Positions 17,450 through 26,096 are shown, counted from the first letter of the stretch. The stretch is 64,000 nucleotides of DNA from Rhizobacter sp. Root404 (GCF_001425865.1 NZ_LMDS01000005.1:870890-934889), one strand, 5' to 3'. Program-made: numbers and translations. The notes: generated from the letters alone by a model not told the origin.

Positions 17450-19497
17450 TTATTCGCGGCGTATGGCTCAGGGCGACAACCAACGAAGGGGAATTCGGGT
17501 TCCGTTTCAACTTCGGCCGAACGCTGACTATCGTGCGAGCCAAGAACTCGAGCGGCAAGAGCACGCTGTTCAATAGCTTGCTCTACGGACTCGGCATGGA
17601 AGAGCTAATTGGAGGCAAGAACGAAAAGGTCCTTCCTTACGCTGTCAAAGAGCACATCGAGTACGACGGGCGTCGAGTCCTGGTCACGGCATCCGAGGTA
17701 CTTCTTGAAATCGAGAGCCGCTCTGGCGAAGTGGTCACGCTTCGCCGCGTCATACGGGACGCTGTGAGGGACCCAAAGTTAATCGAGGTGTTCGCAGGTG
17801 CGCATGTGACTCACGACAGGGACTTTGGCGAAGCCCGGCCCACGTACGTGCACGATGGCGGCGGTGCCAAGCGCCCGGAGGGTTTTCATCGATTTCTCGA
17901 GACGTTCTTGGACCTAAACCTACCGAGAGTTCCGACGACTAACGGAGGGGAGACCAAGCTCTATCTGCAGGCAGTTTTCGCAGCCTTGGCCGTCGAGCAG
18001 AAGCGTGGCTGGACCGACTACATTGCCAATGTCCCCTTCTATGGCATTCGGGATGCGCGGACCAAGGTAGTCGAATTCCTTCTTGGCTTAGATGTGTTCG
18101 AGACAAACGCCGAGCGCAATCGGCTCAACGCTGAATCAATCGAAATTGATGCTGACTGGCGCAAGGTGTTTGACGAATTGCGACGAGAGGCCAACGCGCT
18201 CGGAGCCGTGGTCGACGGCGCATCAGCAAGTCCGTCTGCTCTCTTTAAGGAGCGGGAAGCCAGCGTCAGAAAGCTGGTCGGAATTTCTTCGGTTCCGTTG
18301 CCTGAACACATCAGCCAGTTGCGCGCCGAGCATGCCGCCTTGCAGAAGCAGGCCGAGCTGTATCACAAGGCCTCAGGCGCTGAAGCGATGGGGAGCGTCA
18401 CCGCTGCAATGGACGAGCTACAAAGGCTCAGCCTGCTGCATGAACGAGCGACGGCTCGTTATTCTGAGCAGCGCGTATCGCTGGCGGAGTACGAGAAGCT
18501 GCTCGCCGAGTCCAACGAAGACCTAGAACGTAACAAGACGGCTGCGAAGCTCCGAGACCTCGGTGCAAAGCACGATGTAGCGACCGCAGTCGGCAAGTGT
18601 CCAACGTGCAACCAGCCTGTCGACGACACCCTGCTCGCCGGTGCTGTATCAGGTCCGCAAATGGACTTGGCAATGAACATTGCCTACTTGGACAGCCAAA
18701 GGCGCATGCTCATTCGGCAGATTGCTGGCCTGAAGGCTGGTTTGCAGACGGCGGAGGTCCGAGTTGCCGAGTTAGCCGACCGCATCGCCAGTAAGCGCGA
18801 CCTACTCACTGCGATGCGCGGAGACGTGACCTCGGGTGCTTCAGAGTCGAAGGCAATCGTTCGCCGCCAAGTACAAATTGAAGTCGAAGGGGAGGCGCTC
18901 GAGAAGCTCCAGGCTAAGGCTACGGAGCTATGCGCGAGACTCGGGCAACTTGCGATACGAATCAGCGCCAATCAGACGGCAAGGAGGGGTATGCCCAAGG
19001 AGGCCTATGGCGCGGCAGACATCGAGCGCATCAATCGCTTTCAGCTGAACTTCAGGGCGAACGCTGGGTCGTTCGGCTACGAAAGTGCTCCGATTCGAGA
19101 GGTCGAAATCGGCAAAGACACGCTGGTTCCGTGTCTAGCCCAAATGGAACTGCGCGAGATTCGCACCGACATTAAATCGGACTCAAGCGCCAGCGATTTT
19201 GTGCGTCTAATCTGGAGCTACCTGCTTGCGTTGCATCAGACCTCGGCTACGCCCTCGTCCCCGGGAATTCATCCTGGATTGTTGATGTTCGATGAGCCGG
19301 GTCAGCACTCCATGGCAGTGGATAGTCAGCATGCGCTACTCAAGCAATTGGCCAGTGAGACAAGCCTCCAAAGCATCGTGGCGGCATCGTTCGACGAGGC
19401 AGAGGAAGTGTTCAGGCAGGCGACCCAGGGCATCCAGTTCACCCTTATCGAATGGGATGGCAAACTGATGCGACCCGCGAATTCCCCGGCCAGTTAA
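17446..19497 (+). CDS. Rad50/SMC-like ABC ATPase of the three-component system
   Basis: The 683-residue product begins with GTG 17446, overlapping the middle-component stop (GTGA). A Walker A motif (AKNSSGKST) sits at about residues 32-40. A long charged helical region follows, interrupted near residue 385 by CPTC (Cys385, Cys388), a zinc hook as in Rad50. Walker B (GLLMFDEPG) is at about 611-619. This is a head-coil-hook-coil-head SMC-type ATPase, the LmuB/DdmC-type sensor thought to recognise unusual DNA ends or structures. All key motifs appear intact. The match to ABC-three-component systems is based on domain content and operon order; it is not a sequence search. Confidence 0.85.
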   Translation: MIIRGVWLRATTNEGEFGFRFNFGRTLTIVRAKNSSGKSTLFNSLLYGLGMEELIGGKNEKVLPYAVKEHIEYDGRRVLVTASEVLLEIESRSGEVVTLRRVIRDAVRDPKLIEVFAGAHVTHDRDFGEARPTYVHDGGGAKRPEGFHRFLETFLDLNLPRVPTTNGGETKLYLQAVFAALAVEQKRGWTDYIANVPFYGIRDARTKVVEFLLGLDVFETNAERNRLNAESIEIDADWRKVFDELRREANALGAVVDGASASPSALFKEREASVRKLVGISSVPLPEHISQLRAEHAALQKQAELYHKASGAEAMGSVTAAMDELQRLSLLHERATARYSEQRVSLAEYEKLLAESNEDLERNKTAAKLRDLGAKHDVATAVGKCPTCNQPVDDTLLAGAVSGPQMDLAMNIAYLDSQRRMLIRQIAGLKAGLQTAEVRVAELADRIASKRDLLTAMRGDVTSGASESKAIVRRQVQIEVEGEALEKLQAKATELCARLGQLAIRISANQTARRGMPKEAYGAADIERINRFQLNFRANAGSFGYESAPIREVEIGKDTLVPCLAQMELREIRTDIKSDSSASDFVRLIWSYLLALHQTSATPSSPGIHPGLLMFDEPGQHSMAVDSQHALLKQLASETSLQSIVAASFDEAEEVFRQATQGIQFTLIEWDGKLMRPANSPAS

Positions 19498-19645
19498 GGC
19501 AGGCTCCAGCCAACTCGTCGACTCGTCCTTGACGACGGGGTCTGAATCTCACTGTTGTGGCATCGCACGAGCGGAGCTCGGACCCGGGCGAGCATCGCAC
19601 GCTGCTACTAAGGTGCAAGCTGACACTGCTTCGGGGCACCAACAC

Positions 19646-20335
19646 TTAGACAAGTGGCCCGCACTTTGCCTGAAGCATTTCGAGCGCCTCCCGGCGCCAC
19701 AGCCTTTGCGCAGCTCGGTTCCGAGGTAAGGGGTGCCGATAGGCCCATTCCCCGTTGTCATGGAGCAACCCTAGAGCGACAGACGGGTTCAAACCCAGCA
19801 AGGCACTTTTCGCAAGTCCTCGGAGTGCCGGGTTGACGCCCCAAGCCAGTACAACCGGCGCCCCCGATTTGCGGGTCAGACCTGCTTCGAGGTCCGCTCT
19901 TCTGTTCCTCGAAAAGATGGAATGGCCATCTTGCTCCTCTTGCTTCTCAAAGGCCCTAAACCGTTTGTAGAACAATGCGCTTTTTCGTTCGCGCAAGTCG
20001 GACAGATTCAGGACCTTTATAAAAGACCAATCCAGAACGCCCATAAGCCGCATCAGCTGGTACTGCGTTATGTCTGGCTTGGTGGCCACTATTGCCGCTC
20101 GACGCAATTCCACAGGTTCGACCTCTACCACGGGTTCGGACGAGCCCGGGTTCATCATGATGAACACAGCATCGCATTCCAATGCGACATCCGGTCTACG
20201 GCGCCGGATTTCGAGAAGGTCGCGACACAAGTAGCGGGAGAATCTGCCTTCGATAGCGTAAAACCTTCCACTCACATCGAAGTAGGGCCCCAGCTCTCTT
20301 TGACCCATGTCTAGGAAGCTTTCAGTCATCTGCAT
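19646..20335 (-). CDS. DUF1643 domain protein
   Basis: A protein of 229 residues from ATG 20335; an upstream in-frame TTG at 20350 is possible, and neither start has a strong ribosome site. It carries the DUF1643 signature FIMMNPGSS near residue 60 and a later APVVLAWGVNP strand, as in this family of uncharacterised proteins frequent in mobile DNA. It is convergent with the ABC-three-component operon. The biochemical function is unknown. DUF1643 proteins have been seen in accessory islands, so a role in defence or DNA metabolism is possible but not shown here. Confidence 0.75.
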   Translation of the reverse strand: MQMTESFLDMGQRELGPYFDVSGRFYAIEGRFSRYLCRDLLEIRRRRPDVALECDAVFIMMNPGSSEPVVEVEPVELRRAAIVATKPDITQYQLMRLMGVLDWSFIKVLNLSDLRERKSALFYKRFRAFEKQEEQDGHSIFSRNRRADLEAGLTRKSGAPVVLAWGVNPALRGLAKSALLGLNPSVALGLLHDNGEWAYRHPLPRNRAAQRLWRREALEMLQAKCGPLV

Positions 20336-20477
20336 TGTGGTTGAGGTCAAGCTGAGTCTCGCCGGTCAACCCCTTGGGCACCCAACGCGGGCACAGCGGG
20401 GCCGAGCGGCTAGTAGGTTCCGAAGGGTGTCAATGAGAAGCCGATTTGCCTAGCAACAAGGCTGGGCGGGTCTCAAA

Positions 20478-20507
20478 AAAAGCAAACCGGGCAAAGGAGG
20501 CCCGGTT
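20478..20507 (-). terminator. Rho-independent terminator (minus strand)
   Basis: The 8-bp stem AACCGGGC (20,485-20,492) pairs with GCCCGGTT (20,500-20,507) around a 7-base loop. Read on the minus strand it is followed by GC and a run of T (A-run 20,475-20,481 on plus). It lies downstream of the decayed minus-strand gene at 20,601-21,087. Confidence 0.7.
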
Positions 20508-20600
20508 CAGACCGCCTAGGCTCTCAATCTACTTTCATAAACTGCATCACCTGCGCATAACTGCATAACGGCAGGCGCGTCATGCGACTTAAACAGACAA

Positions 20601-21087
20601 TCACGAACTGGCGGTCACAAGCGTCCGCGGACGTTGCAAGAATTCCTGGAGACCTTGCAAGAATTCCGTGTGGTTGACAGCCGCGCGAGATTTCCATCGA
20701 AGCAAGCGCAGCCGGAAGTAGGGGAGCTGCCAGCGCCAAGCTCGGGCCGCTTTCTCCAAGCCGCTGAAAGTTGGCTCAGCCAGACCGTAGAAGTGCGTGA
20801 CCATGACGTCGCGCGGCCAGATAGTCGCAAGGGCAATCTGCTTCGGAGTCGTGAACTGCGTTCCATTCCATTCCAGCGCTTATGTACGGCTGACCATTGG
20901 GTGGAACCTCGAGCACGACTGCTTTATCCGTGGCGCTAGAACGCGGCACTTGGGGCGGCGCGCCTCGCTGTAGCAGCCAAGTTAACTCGACAGTCTTCTG
21001 TTGTTCTGTGTGGAGCAAGGATAGCGGCGGTATGGACTGAGCCGGCGGGGCTAGTTGCTCGGTTCTATACGCAGCGTTGGCCAACAT
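20601..21087 (-). pseudogene. Frameshifted unidentified gene near the island right end
   Basis: Two minus-strand frames look like halves of one protein. The first runs from 21,087 with MLANAAYRTEQLAPP and ends its sensible part near ISAGMEW. The second resumes as NGTQFTTPKQIALATIWP and continues through AEPTFSGLEKAARAWRWQ to a TGA at 20,601. A terminator lies about 95 bases further on. The protein family is not recognised. It begins about 85 bases inside the putative R tip and reads inward, the place where a Tn7-like element normally has tnsA, but it does not resemble TnsA. Decay is inferred from the frame switch; a sequencing error or two small genes are alternatives. Confidence 0.4.
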
Positions 21088-21172
21088 CCCGCGACCGGGC
21101 CGTTGGCAGTCTTAGCTCGGAGCCGTTGGCAAGCATGGCTAGGCACGTTGGCAGCTTAGTCATGTTTCGACA
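21076..21172. repeat. Putative Tn7-like right end: four closely spaced repeats and a CGACA tip
   Basis: CGTTGGC begins at 21,075, 21,101, 21,124 and 21,146, i.e. every 22-26 bases, about two helical turns; the last three continue as CGTTGGCA. The last copy leads into GTCATG and CGACA at 21,168-21,172. The reverse complement is TGTCGAAACATGAC, matching the inverted copy at 5451. Dense direct repeats next to the tip are how TnsB sites are arranged at Tn7 right ends. The core chromosome begins 57 bases further on. Confidence 0.5.
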
Positions 21173-21229
21173 GCAGCGCGGACAGCGACGCGCGCCGTCT
21201 CAGTTAGTTTACATAATATACATTGTCGA

Positions 21230-21445
21230 TCAATCTTCGATGGGATCGGCAATGTCCTCGAGCGTCTCGCCGTAGAACGGCGGCGCACCGTCCTCCTGCT
21301 GCGCGACCAGCGGCTTGTCCAGCGGGCGGCAGATGCGGCTGTGCAGGCGCGCGAGCCGGTCCGAGCTGGCCACGGCGGCGAAAACGGCCTCGGGGTCCAT
21401 CATCAGGGCGAACGGGTTGGCGGCGACAGTCTGGGCAGTGGTCAT
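21230..21445 (-). CDS. Small conserved hypothetical protein
   Basis: A 71-residue protein starting at ATG 21445 with a good ribosome site (GGAAGGA, 6 bases upstream). It has no signal peptide or membrane segment. Part of the sequence (RLHSRICRPLDKPL) resembles small uncharacterised proteins of Burkholderiales that I have seen, but I cannot name a family. It is the first core-type gene after the island: the putative transposon tip lies 57 bases downstream of its stop, so its 3' end could be the attachment site. Confidence 0.6.
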   Translation of the reverse strand: MTTAQTVAANPFALMMDPEAVFAAVASSDRLARLHSRICRPLDKPLVAQQEDGAPPFYGETLEDIADPIED

Positions 21446-21552
21446 GGCAGTCCTTCCGGTGATCGGATGCCTTGCACTCTAGGCGTCAGACTCGTATCGC
21501 CCCAGTGGGCGGCGCCCCAAACGGACTGTCTCGTTTCTTCTTACTTCGGCCG

Positions 21553-22188
21553 TCAGCGCGGCGCTGCCTGCTCGAGGCGCTTGATCACCGGTTCGCGTCC
21601 CGACAGTTTCGCGAAATCGGCGGCGCGCATCCCGCGGTCGTTGCGGCGTGATGCATCGGCACCGCGTTCCAGCAGCAACCTGACGCTGTCTTCGGTGCCG
21701 TATTGCGCGGCCATCATCAACGGCGTGGTGCCGTTCGGGGACGGCGCGTTGATCTCGGCGCCGCGCTCGAGCAGCAACTGCACGAGACGGGTTTCTGGCC
21801 CGGTCGCGGCGTAATGCAATGGTGCCCAGCCCGACTGGTTCACTTTGGCGCCGCGTTCGAGCAGCTGCTGCGCGGCCGGGACATCGCCCTTGAGCGCGGC
21901 CATCATCAGCGGCGATTCGCCCGCCTGGTTCAGCGCGTTGATGTCGACATCGCGACGGTCCAGCAAGGCCTTCAGCGCTTTCGGCGAGCGTTCCTGGAGC
22001 GCCATCGTCAGGCCGGGCTGGCCCTTAGGATCGCGGGTGTTGGGGTCGAACCCGCGGTCCAGCAGGCCGCTGAGCAGGCTCGCGTTGTCGTTCTTGATCG
22101 CCACGAAGAAGTCTTCGTACGATCCGGCGTGCGCCGAAGAAAATGACAGAGCGACAAATAGATAGACAATTTTCTTAAAGTGATTCAT
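21553..22188 (-). CDS. Exported ankyrin-repeat protein
   Basis: The 211-residue product begins at ATG 22188 with a signal peptide (about residues 1-21, ending SSAHA-G). Five ankyrin repeats of about 33 residues follow, with typical phrases such as GESPLMMAALKGD, WAPLHYAA and GTTPLMMAAQYG. Ankyrin repeats mediate protein binding; the protein is predicted to act in the periplasm. It is the last gene of the mltG-tmk-holB-pilZ-tatD operon, four bases after tatD. The partner is unknown. Confidence 0.85.
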   Translation of the reverse strand: MNHFKKIVYLFVALSFSSAHAGSYEDFFVAIKNDNASLLSGLLDRGFDPNTRDPKGQPGLTMALQERSPKALKALLDRRDVDINALNQAGESPLMMAALKGDVPAAQQLLERGAKVNQSGWAPLHYAATGPETRLVQLLLERGAEINAPSPNGTTPLMMAAQYGTEDSVRLLLERGADASRRNDRGMRAADFAKLSGREPVIKRLEQAAPR

Positions 22189-22192
22189 GAAG

Positions 22193-22999
22193 TCAGGGCG
22201 AGGGGGTGGCGAGCGGCGGCAGCTTGAACAGCCGCTCGAAGTTGGCACTGGTGGTGGCTGCGACGGCTTCCACCGGCAGGCCCTTCAATGCCGCGATCTG
22301 TTGCGCGACGTAGGGCACGTACGCCGGGCTGTTGGTCTTGCCGCGGTACGGCACGGGGGCGAGATAGGGACTGTCCGTTTCGATCAGACAGCGGTCCAGC
22401 GGCACGAAGGCAGCCACATCGCGCAGGGCCTGCGCCGTCTTGAAGGTCAGGATGCCCGAGAACGAGATGTAGAAACCCAGGTCCAGCGCAGCGCGCGCCA
22501 CCGCGTCGGTCTCGGTGAAGCAATGGAACACGCCGCCGGGGCCGCGGTCCGCCTGGGCGCCCTCCTCGCGCAGGATCGCCAGCGTGTCGTCGGACGCGCT
22601 GCGTGTGTGCACGACCAGCGGCAAGCCGGTGGCGCGGGCCGCGCGGATGTGCACGCGGAAGCGCTCGCGCTGCCATTCCATGTCGGCGATGCTGCGTCCA
22701 TTGAGCCGGTAGTAGTCGAGCCCGGTCTCACCGATCGCGACGACCTTGGGCCGCTGCGCCCGCACCAGCAGGTCATCGAGCGACGGCTCCGCGACGCCCT
22801 CGTTGTCCGGATGGACGCCCGCACTGCACCAGAAGTTGTCGTACGCCGTGGCGAGCGCCTGCACCTCGTCGAATTCCTCCAGCGTGGTGCAGATGCACAG
22901 CGCGCGGTCGACCTGCGCGCTCGCCATGTCGGCACGGATCTCGCCCAGGCGTGCGGCGAGTTCCGGAAAGCTCAGGTGACAGTGGGAATCGACGTACAT
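22193..22999 (-). CDS. tatD: TatD-family metal-dependent deoxyribonuclease
   Basis: The 268-residue product starts at ATG 22999 (MYVDSHCH); an in-frame ATG 20 codons upstream gives an unlikely extension. The metal ligands of the TatD family are visible: VDSHCH, the Glu of AIGETGLDYY, His in VVHTRS and FHCFTE, and Asp in ETDSPYLAP. TatD proteins are 3'-5' exonucleases acting in DNA repair and fragment clearance. The gene follows pilZ by about 60 bases in the same operon, a common betaproteobacterial order after holB. Confidence 0.93.
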   Translation of the reverse strand: MYVDSHCHLSFPELAARLGEIRADMASAQVDRALCICTTLEEFDEVQALATAYDNFWCSAGVHPDNEGVAEPSLDDLLVRAQRPKVVAIGETGLDYYRLNGRSIADMEWQRERFRVHIRAARATGLPLVVHTRSASDDTLAILREEGAQADRGPGGVFHCFTETDAVARAALDLGFYISFSGILTFKTAQALRDVAAFVPLDRCLIETDSPYLAPVPYRGKTNSPAYVPYVAQQIAALKGLPVEAVAATTSANFERLFKLPPLATPSP

Positions 23000-23063
23000 G
23001 CGCGGGGATGGAGAGCAGGCGGCGAACTCAGTCGGCGCGCGGCGCGCCAACCGTTGCATCGCC

Positions 23064-23462
23064 TCAAATCGTTTGCGTCGGCTTCGCGGACGAGATCGAG
23101 GTGCCCAGCACTTCCTCGATCTTCAGCTTCAGGCCGCGCGTCTTCTCGTCGGCCGGGAAGCGCACGCCGACGCCCTGCGTGCGTCCACCCGAGGCGTTCG
23201 CCGGCGTGATCCAGCCGACCTTGCCGGCGACCGGATAGCGCTGCGGATCGTCGGGCAGCGAGAGCAGCAGGTAGATGTCCTCGCCCAGCCGGTATTCCCG
23301 GGTCGTCGGCACGAACAGCCCGCCATCGGTGAAGACCGGCATGTAGGCGGCATACAGCGCGCCCTTCTCGCGGAACACGAGCTGGATGACGCTTGGCCGC
23401 GCGGATGCGGGCGCCGGCGCGAGGGCGGAGGGAACGGTGCGTGGCGGCGTCGGTTCGCTCAT
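23064..23462 (-). CDS. PilZ-domain protein
   Basis: A 132-residue protein with an Ala/Pro-rich N-terminus and a PilZ domain from about residue 25. It resembles the PilZ proteins beside holB in beta- and gammaproteobacteria that support type IV pilus assembly. The c-di-GMP-binding RxxxR motif is not obvious, which is typical of the PilZ protein proper. Its ATG overlaps the holB stop (ATGA), so the two are translationally coupled. A role in pilus biogenesis is inferred from this conserved linkage. Confidence 0.82.
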   Translation of the reverse strand: MSEPTPPRTVPSALAPAPASARPSVIQLVFREKGALYAAYMPVFTDGGLFVPTTREYRLGEDIYLLLSLPDDPQRYPVAGKVGWITPANASGGRTQGVGVRFPADEKTRGLKLKIEEVLGTSISSAKPTQTI

Positions 23463-24496
23463 GGCGCCGAGTGTACCGAAGTGCCGACCGCCAGCGACTG
23501 CCGGCCCTGCTCCACGAGCGATTCGGCGAGCAGGCCGGCGTTCCAGGGATGCTCGGCGTGACGCGCGACGCGGTTCAACTCGCGCATCCACGCGTGCAGC
23601 GCGGCGGGCTCGGCGCCGCGGCGCAGTGACGCGACCGGGAAGTAGCGCGGCGCCGCGCCGACGCACAGGCTCAGGGTGTCGTGACAGATCTTCTGCAGTG
23701 CATCGATCGTGCGAGGCAGCGGCCAGCTCGCGAAGGCACCCGACATGCCTTGTGCGACGGCCATCGGGGCGCGCAACCAGCTGGCGGCGTCGATGCCCTG
23801 CTGCACCCAGTCGAGCGCCTCCTGCGGCTGCCCGCCGGTCGCGGCCAGCATCACGTCCGCGTCGGCCACGCCCTGCCCAGCCAGCCAGGCACCGGCCTGC
23901 GCGGCCGGCGGCAGTCCCAGCACCAGGCTGCGACAGCGGCTGCGGATGGTCGGCAACAACGCGTCCGGCGCCGCGCAGCTCAGGATGAAGCGCGCCGCGC
24001 CCGGGGGCTCCTCGAGCGTCTTGAGCAGTGTGTTGGCCGAGACGTGGTTGATGCGTTCGGCCGGGTGCAGCACCACCACCTTGGCGCGACCGCGCGCCGT
24101 GGTCGTCTGCGCGAAGTTGACGGCCAGCCGGACCGCATCGACCTTGATCTCGCGGCTGGGCTGCGCCTTCTTGGTCGCGCGTTCCGCGCCGTCGTCGTCC
24201 GCGCCGTTCGACCAGCCCAGCGGCTCTCGCAGCGCCTCGGGCAGCAGGACCAGCAGGTCGGGGTGCGAATGCGATTGCACCAGGCGGCAGCTTGCGCAGA
24301 CGCCGCAGGGCGGCTCGGACGAAGGGCGATCGGCGCGCTCGCACAACCAGGCCTGTGCGATCGTCAGCGCGAGCTCGAACTGGCCCACGCCCTGCGGCCC
24401 GTGCAACAGCAGCGCATGCGCCTGCGGCCCCTGCAGTGCGCGTTGCAGCAAGGGGCCCAGCCAGGGCAGCGGCAACGCGCCGTCCGGGCCTACCAC
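23459..24496 (-). CDS. holB: DNA polymerase III subunit delta'
   Basis: A 345-residue clamp-loader subunit. The P-loop region (GPQGVGQFELA) is degenerate as expected of delta', which does not hydrolyse ATP. A zinc module of Cys residues (CGVCASC) follows at about 62-68. The segment with LLKTLEEPP is the sensor-like motif of clamp-loader AAA+ domains. It overlaps tmk by seven bases and pilZ by four, giving the common tmk-holB-pilZ-tatD order. Start ATG 24496. Confidence 0.93.
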   Translation of the reverse strand: MVGPDGALPLPWLGPLLQRALQGPQAHALLLHGPQGVGQFELALTIAQAWLCERADRPSSEPPCGVCASCRLVQSHSHPDLLVLLPEALREPLGWSNGADDDGAERATKKAQPSREIKVDAVRLAVNFAQTTTARGRAKVVVLHPAERINHVSANTLLKTLEEPPGAARFILSCAAPDALLPTIRSRCRSLVLGLPPAAQAGAWLAGQGVADADVMLAATGGQPQEALDWVQQGIDAASWLRAPMAVAQGMSGAFASWPLPRTIDALQKICHDTLSLCVGAAPRYFPVASLRRGAEPAALHAWMRELNRVARHAEHPWNAGLLAESLVEQGRQSLAVGTSVHSAP

Positions 24497-25104
24497 CCGC
24501 GTGACTCCAGCACCGATTCGATCTGCGCCCAGACCGCGTCGCGCGACGACGAGGCGTCGATGCGGGCGAAGCGCTGCGGGTCGGCGGCGGCGCGCGCCGC
24601 GTAGCCGCCGCGCACGCGCTCGAAGAAGTCGAGGTCGCGCTGCTCGAAGCGATCGGCCTCGCGGGCCTGCGCGCGGCGCTGCGCGGCAATCTCCGCCGGC
24701 AGATCGAACCAGAGCGTCAGGTCAGGTTGCAGGCCGCCCTGCACCCAGGTTTCGAGTTGCGCCAGCACCGCCAGCGGCGCCCCGCCCCCGCCACCCTGGT
24801 ACGCGAAGGTCGCATCGGTGAAGCGGTCGCAAAGCACGGTTCGGCCGGCCGCGAGCGCTGGAGTGATGACGCTGCGAAGATGGTCGCGACGCGCCGCGAA
24901 GGCGAGCAGCGTCTCGGTCAGCACGTCCGCCGTCTCGTGCAGGAAGATCTCGCGCACCCGTTCCGCCAACGGCGTGCCGCCCGGCTCGCGGGTGCACACG
25001 ACTGTGGCCTGACGCTCGCGCAGCCGCCGCGCGAGCGCGTCGAGGTGGGTCGACTTGCCGGCGCCGTCGATGCCCTCGAAGGTGATGAAGCGGCCGGTCT
25101 TCAC
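24490..25104 (-). CDS. tmk: Thymidylate kinase
   Basis: A 204-residue kinase converting dTMP to dTDP. The P-loop is FEGIDGAGKST at about residues 8-18, and the DR motif (CDRFTDATFAYQGGG) and lid region (RRAQAREADRFE) are present. It starts with GTG 25104, overlapping the mltG stop by four bases; no ATG fits. It sits in the mltG-tmk-holB operon, a very common bacterial linkage. Confidence 0.95.
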   Translation of the reverse strand: MKTGRFITFEGIDGAGKSTHLDALARRLRERQATVVCTREPGGTPLAERVREIFLHETADVLTETLLAFAARRDHLRSVITPALAAGRTVLCDRFTDATFAYQGGGGGAPLAVLAQLETWVQGGLQPDLTLWFDLPAEIAAQRRAQAREADRFEQRDLDFFERVRGGYAARAAADPQRFARIDASSSRDAVWAQIESVLESRGW

Positions 25105-26096
25105 TTCTTGCGCTGGTATTGGTTCACCGCGCGATTGTGATCGGCCAGCGTCTCGCTGAACTCGCTGCTGCCGTCGCCCCGGGCGACGAAATACAGCGCC
25201 TTGGTCGGGTCCGGCCGCACCGCGGCGAGCAGCGATGCATGGCCCGGCATCGCGATCGGCGTGGGCGGCAGTCCGGCGCGAAGGTAGGTGTTGTACGGCG
25301 TGTCGGCCAGCAGGTCGCGCTTGCGCAGGTTGCCGTCGAAGCCCGCGCCGAGCCCGTAGATCACGGTCGGGTCGGTCTGCAGCGGCATGCCGATGCGCAG
25401 CCGGTTGACGAACACGCCGGCGACCTTGCCGCGGTCGGCGCCGACGCCGGTCTCCTTCTCGACGATCGAGGCCAGCACCAGCGCGTCGTCGGGGCTGCGC
25501 AGCGGGGTGTCCGGGGCGCGCTCCTGCCAGGCGGCGTCGAGGCGCTTCTGCATCGCGCGGTAGGCGCGGCGCAGCACCGCGACGTCGCTGCTGCCCTTGC
25601 TGTAGGCATAGGTGTCGGGCTGGAAGCGGCCCTCGGCGGGCACTCCGGACGCCGCGCCGACGGCGGACATGATCTGCTCTTCGCTCATGCCCGCGGTGGT
25701 CGGCTTCAGCGCTTCCGCCTTCGCGAGTTCGGCGCGGAACTGCCGGAACGTCCAGCCTTCGATCAAGCGAACGACGGCCAGCGTCTCGTCGCCGCGCACC
25801 ATCTTGTTCAGCAGCGCGACCGGGGTCGTGCCGGGACCGATCTCGTAGCTGCCGGCGCGGATCTTGCGCGCCTGCCCCGACCAGCGGAACCATTCGTACA
25901 GCAGCACCGGCGAAGCCTGAACGCCGGCCTGCACCCAGGCCTGGGCGATCTCGCGCGGTGGCGTGCCGAGCTCGATCGACAGCTCGACCGAATCGCTGTT
26001 CAGGGCCAGCGGCCGGTTCAGCCACCAGAACGCGAACCCGCCCACGCCGACCGCGGCGAGCAGCATCAGGATCACCAGCGCGCGCAGCCACTTCAT
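25101..26096 (-). CDS. mltG: Endolytic murein transglycosylase MltG
   Basis: The 331-residue product has one N-terminal membrane helix (about 6-27) and a periplasmic YceG/MltG domain. The catalytic Glu lies in ASIVEKETG at about residue 214, followed by the conserved VFVNRLRIGMPLQTDPTVIYG stretch broken only by normal variation. MltG cleaves nascent glycan strands and ends peptidoglycan polymerisation. It is the first gene of the minus-strand operon and diverges from ygfZ, with 80 bases between the starts. Confidence 0.95.
   Translation of the reverse strand: MKWLRALVILMLLAAVGVGGFAFWWLNRPLALNSDSVELSIELGTPPREIAQAWVQAGVQASPVLLYEWFRWSGQARKIRAGSYEIGPGTTPVALLNKMVRGDETLAVVRLIEGWTFRQFRAELAKAEALKPTTAGMSEEQIMSAVGAASGVPAEGRFQPDTYAYSKGSSDVAVLRRAYRAMQKRLDAAWQERAPDTPLRSPDDALVLASIVEKETGVGADRGKVAGVFVNRLRIGMPLQTDPTVIYGLGAGFDGNLRKRDLLADTPYNTYLRAGLPPTPIAMPGHASLLAAVRPDPTKALYFVARGDGSSEFSETLADHNRAVNQYQRKK

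Larger units (their letters stand above)
5451..21172. mobile_element. Candidate Tn7-like element or cargo block bounded by inverted ends
   Basis: The two inverted ends described at 5451 and 21,172 enclose 15.7 kb that carries only accessory genes: nucleases, a MotAB-like operon, an ABC-three-component system and two ribbon-helix-helix regulators. The core chromosome starts immediately right of 21,172. Flanking pentamers (gtgcc at 5446-5450; gcagc at 21,173-21,177) do not match, so there is no simple target duplication. The tnsABC-tniQ operon lies just outside the left tip, which is unusual. Either two elements are nested or adjacent, or the true left end is beyond the window and the 5451 copy is a secondary end. 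The boundaries are inference. Confidence 0.4.

Noticed and set aside
5446..21177. Five-base target duplication flanking the putative element
   Set aside because: gtgcc on the left and gcagc on the right do not match.
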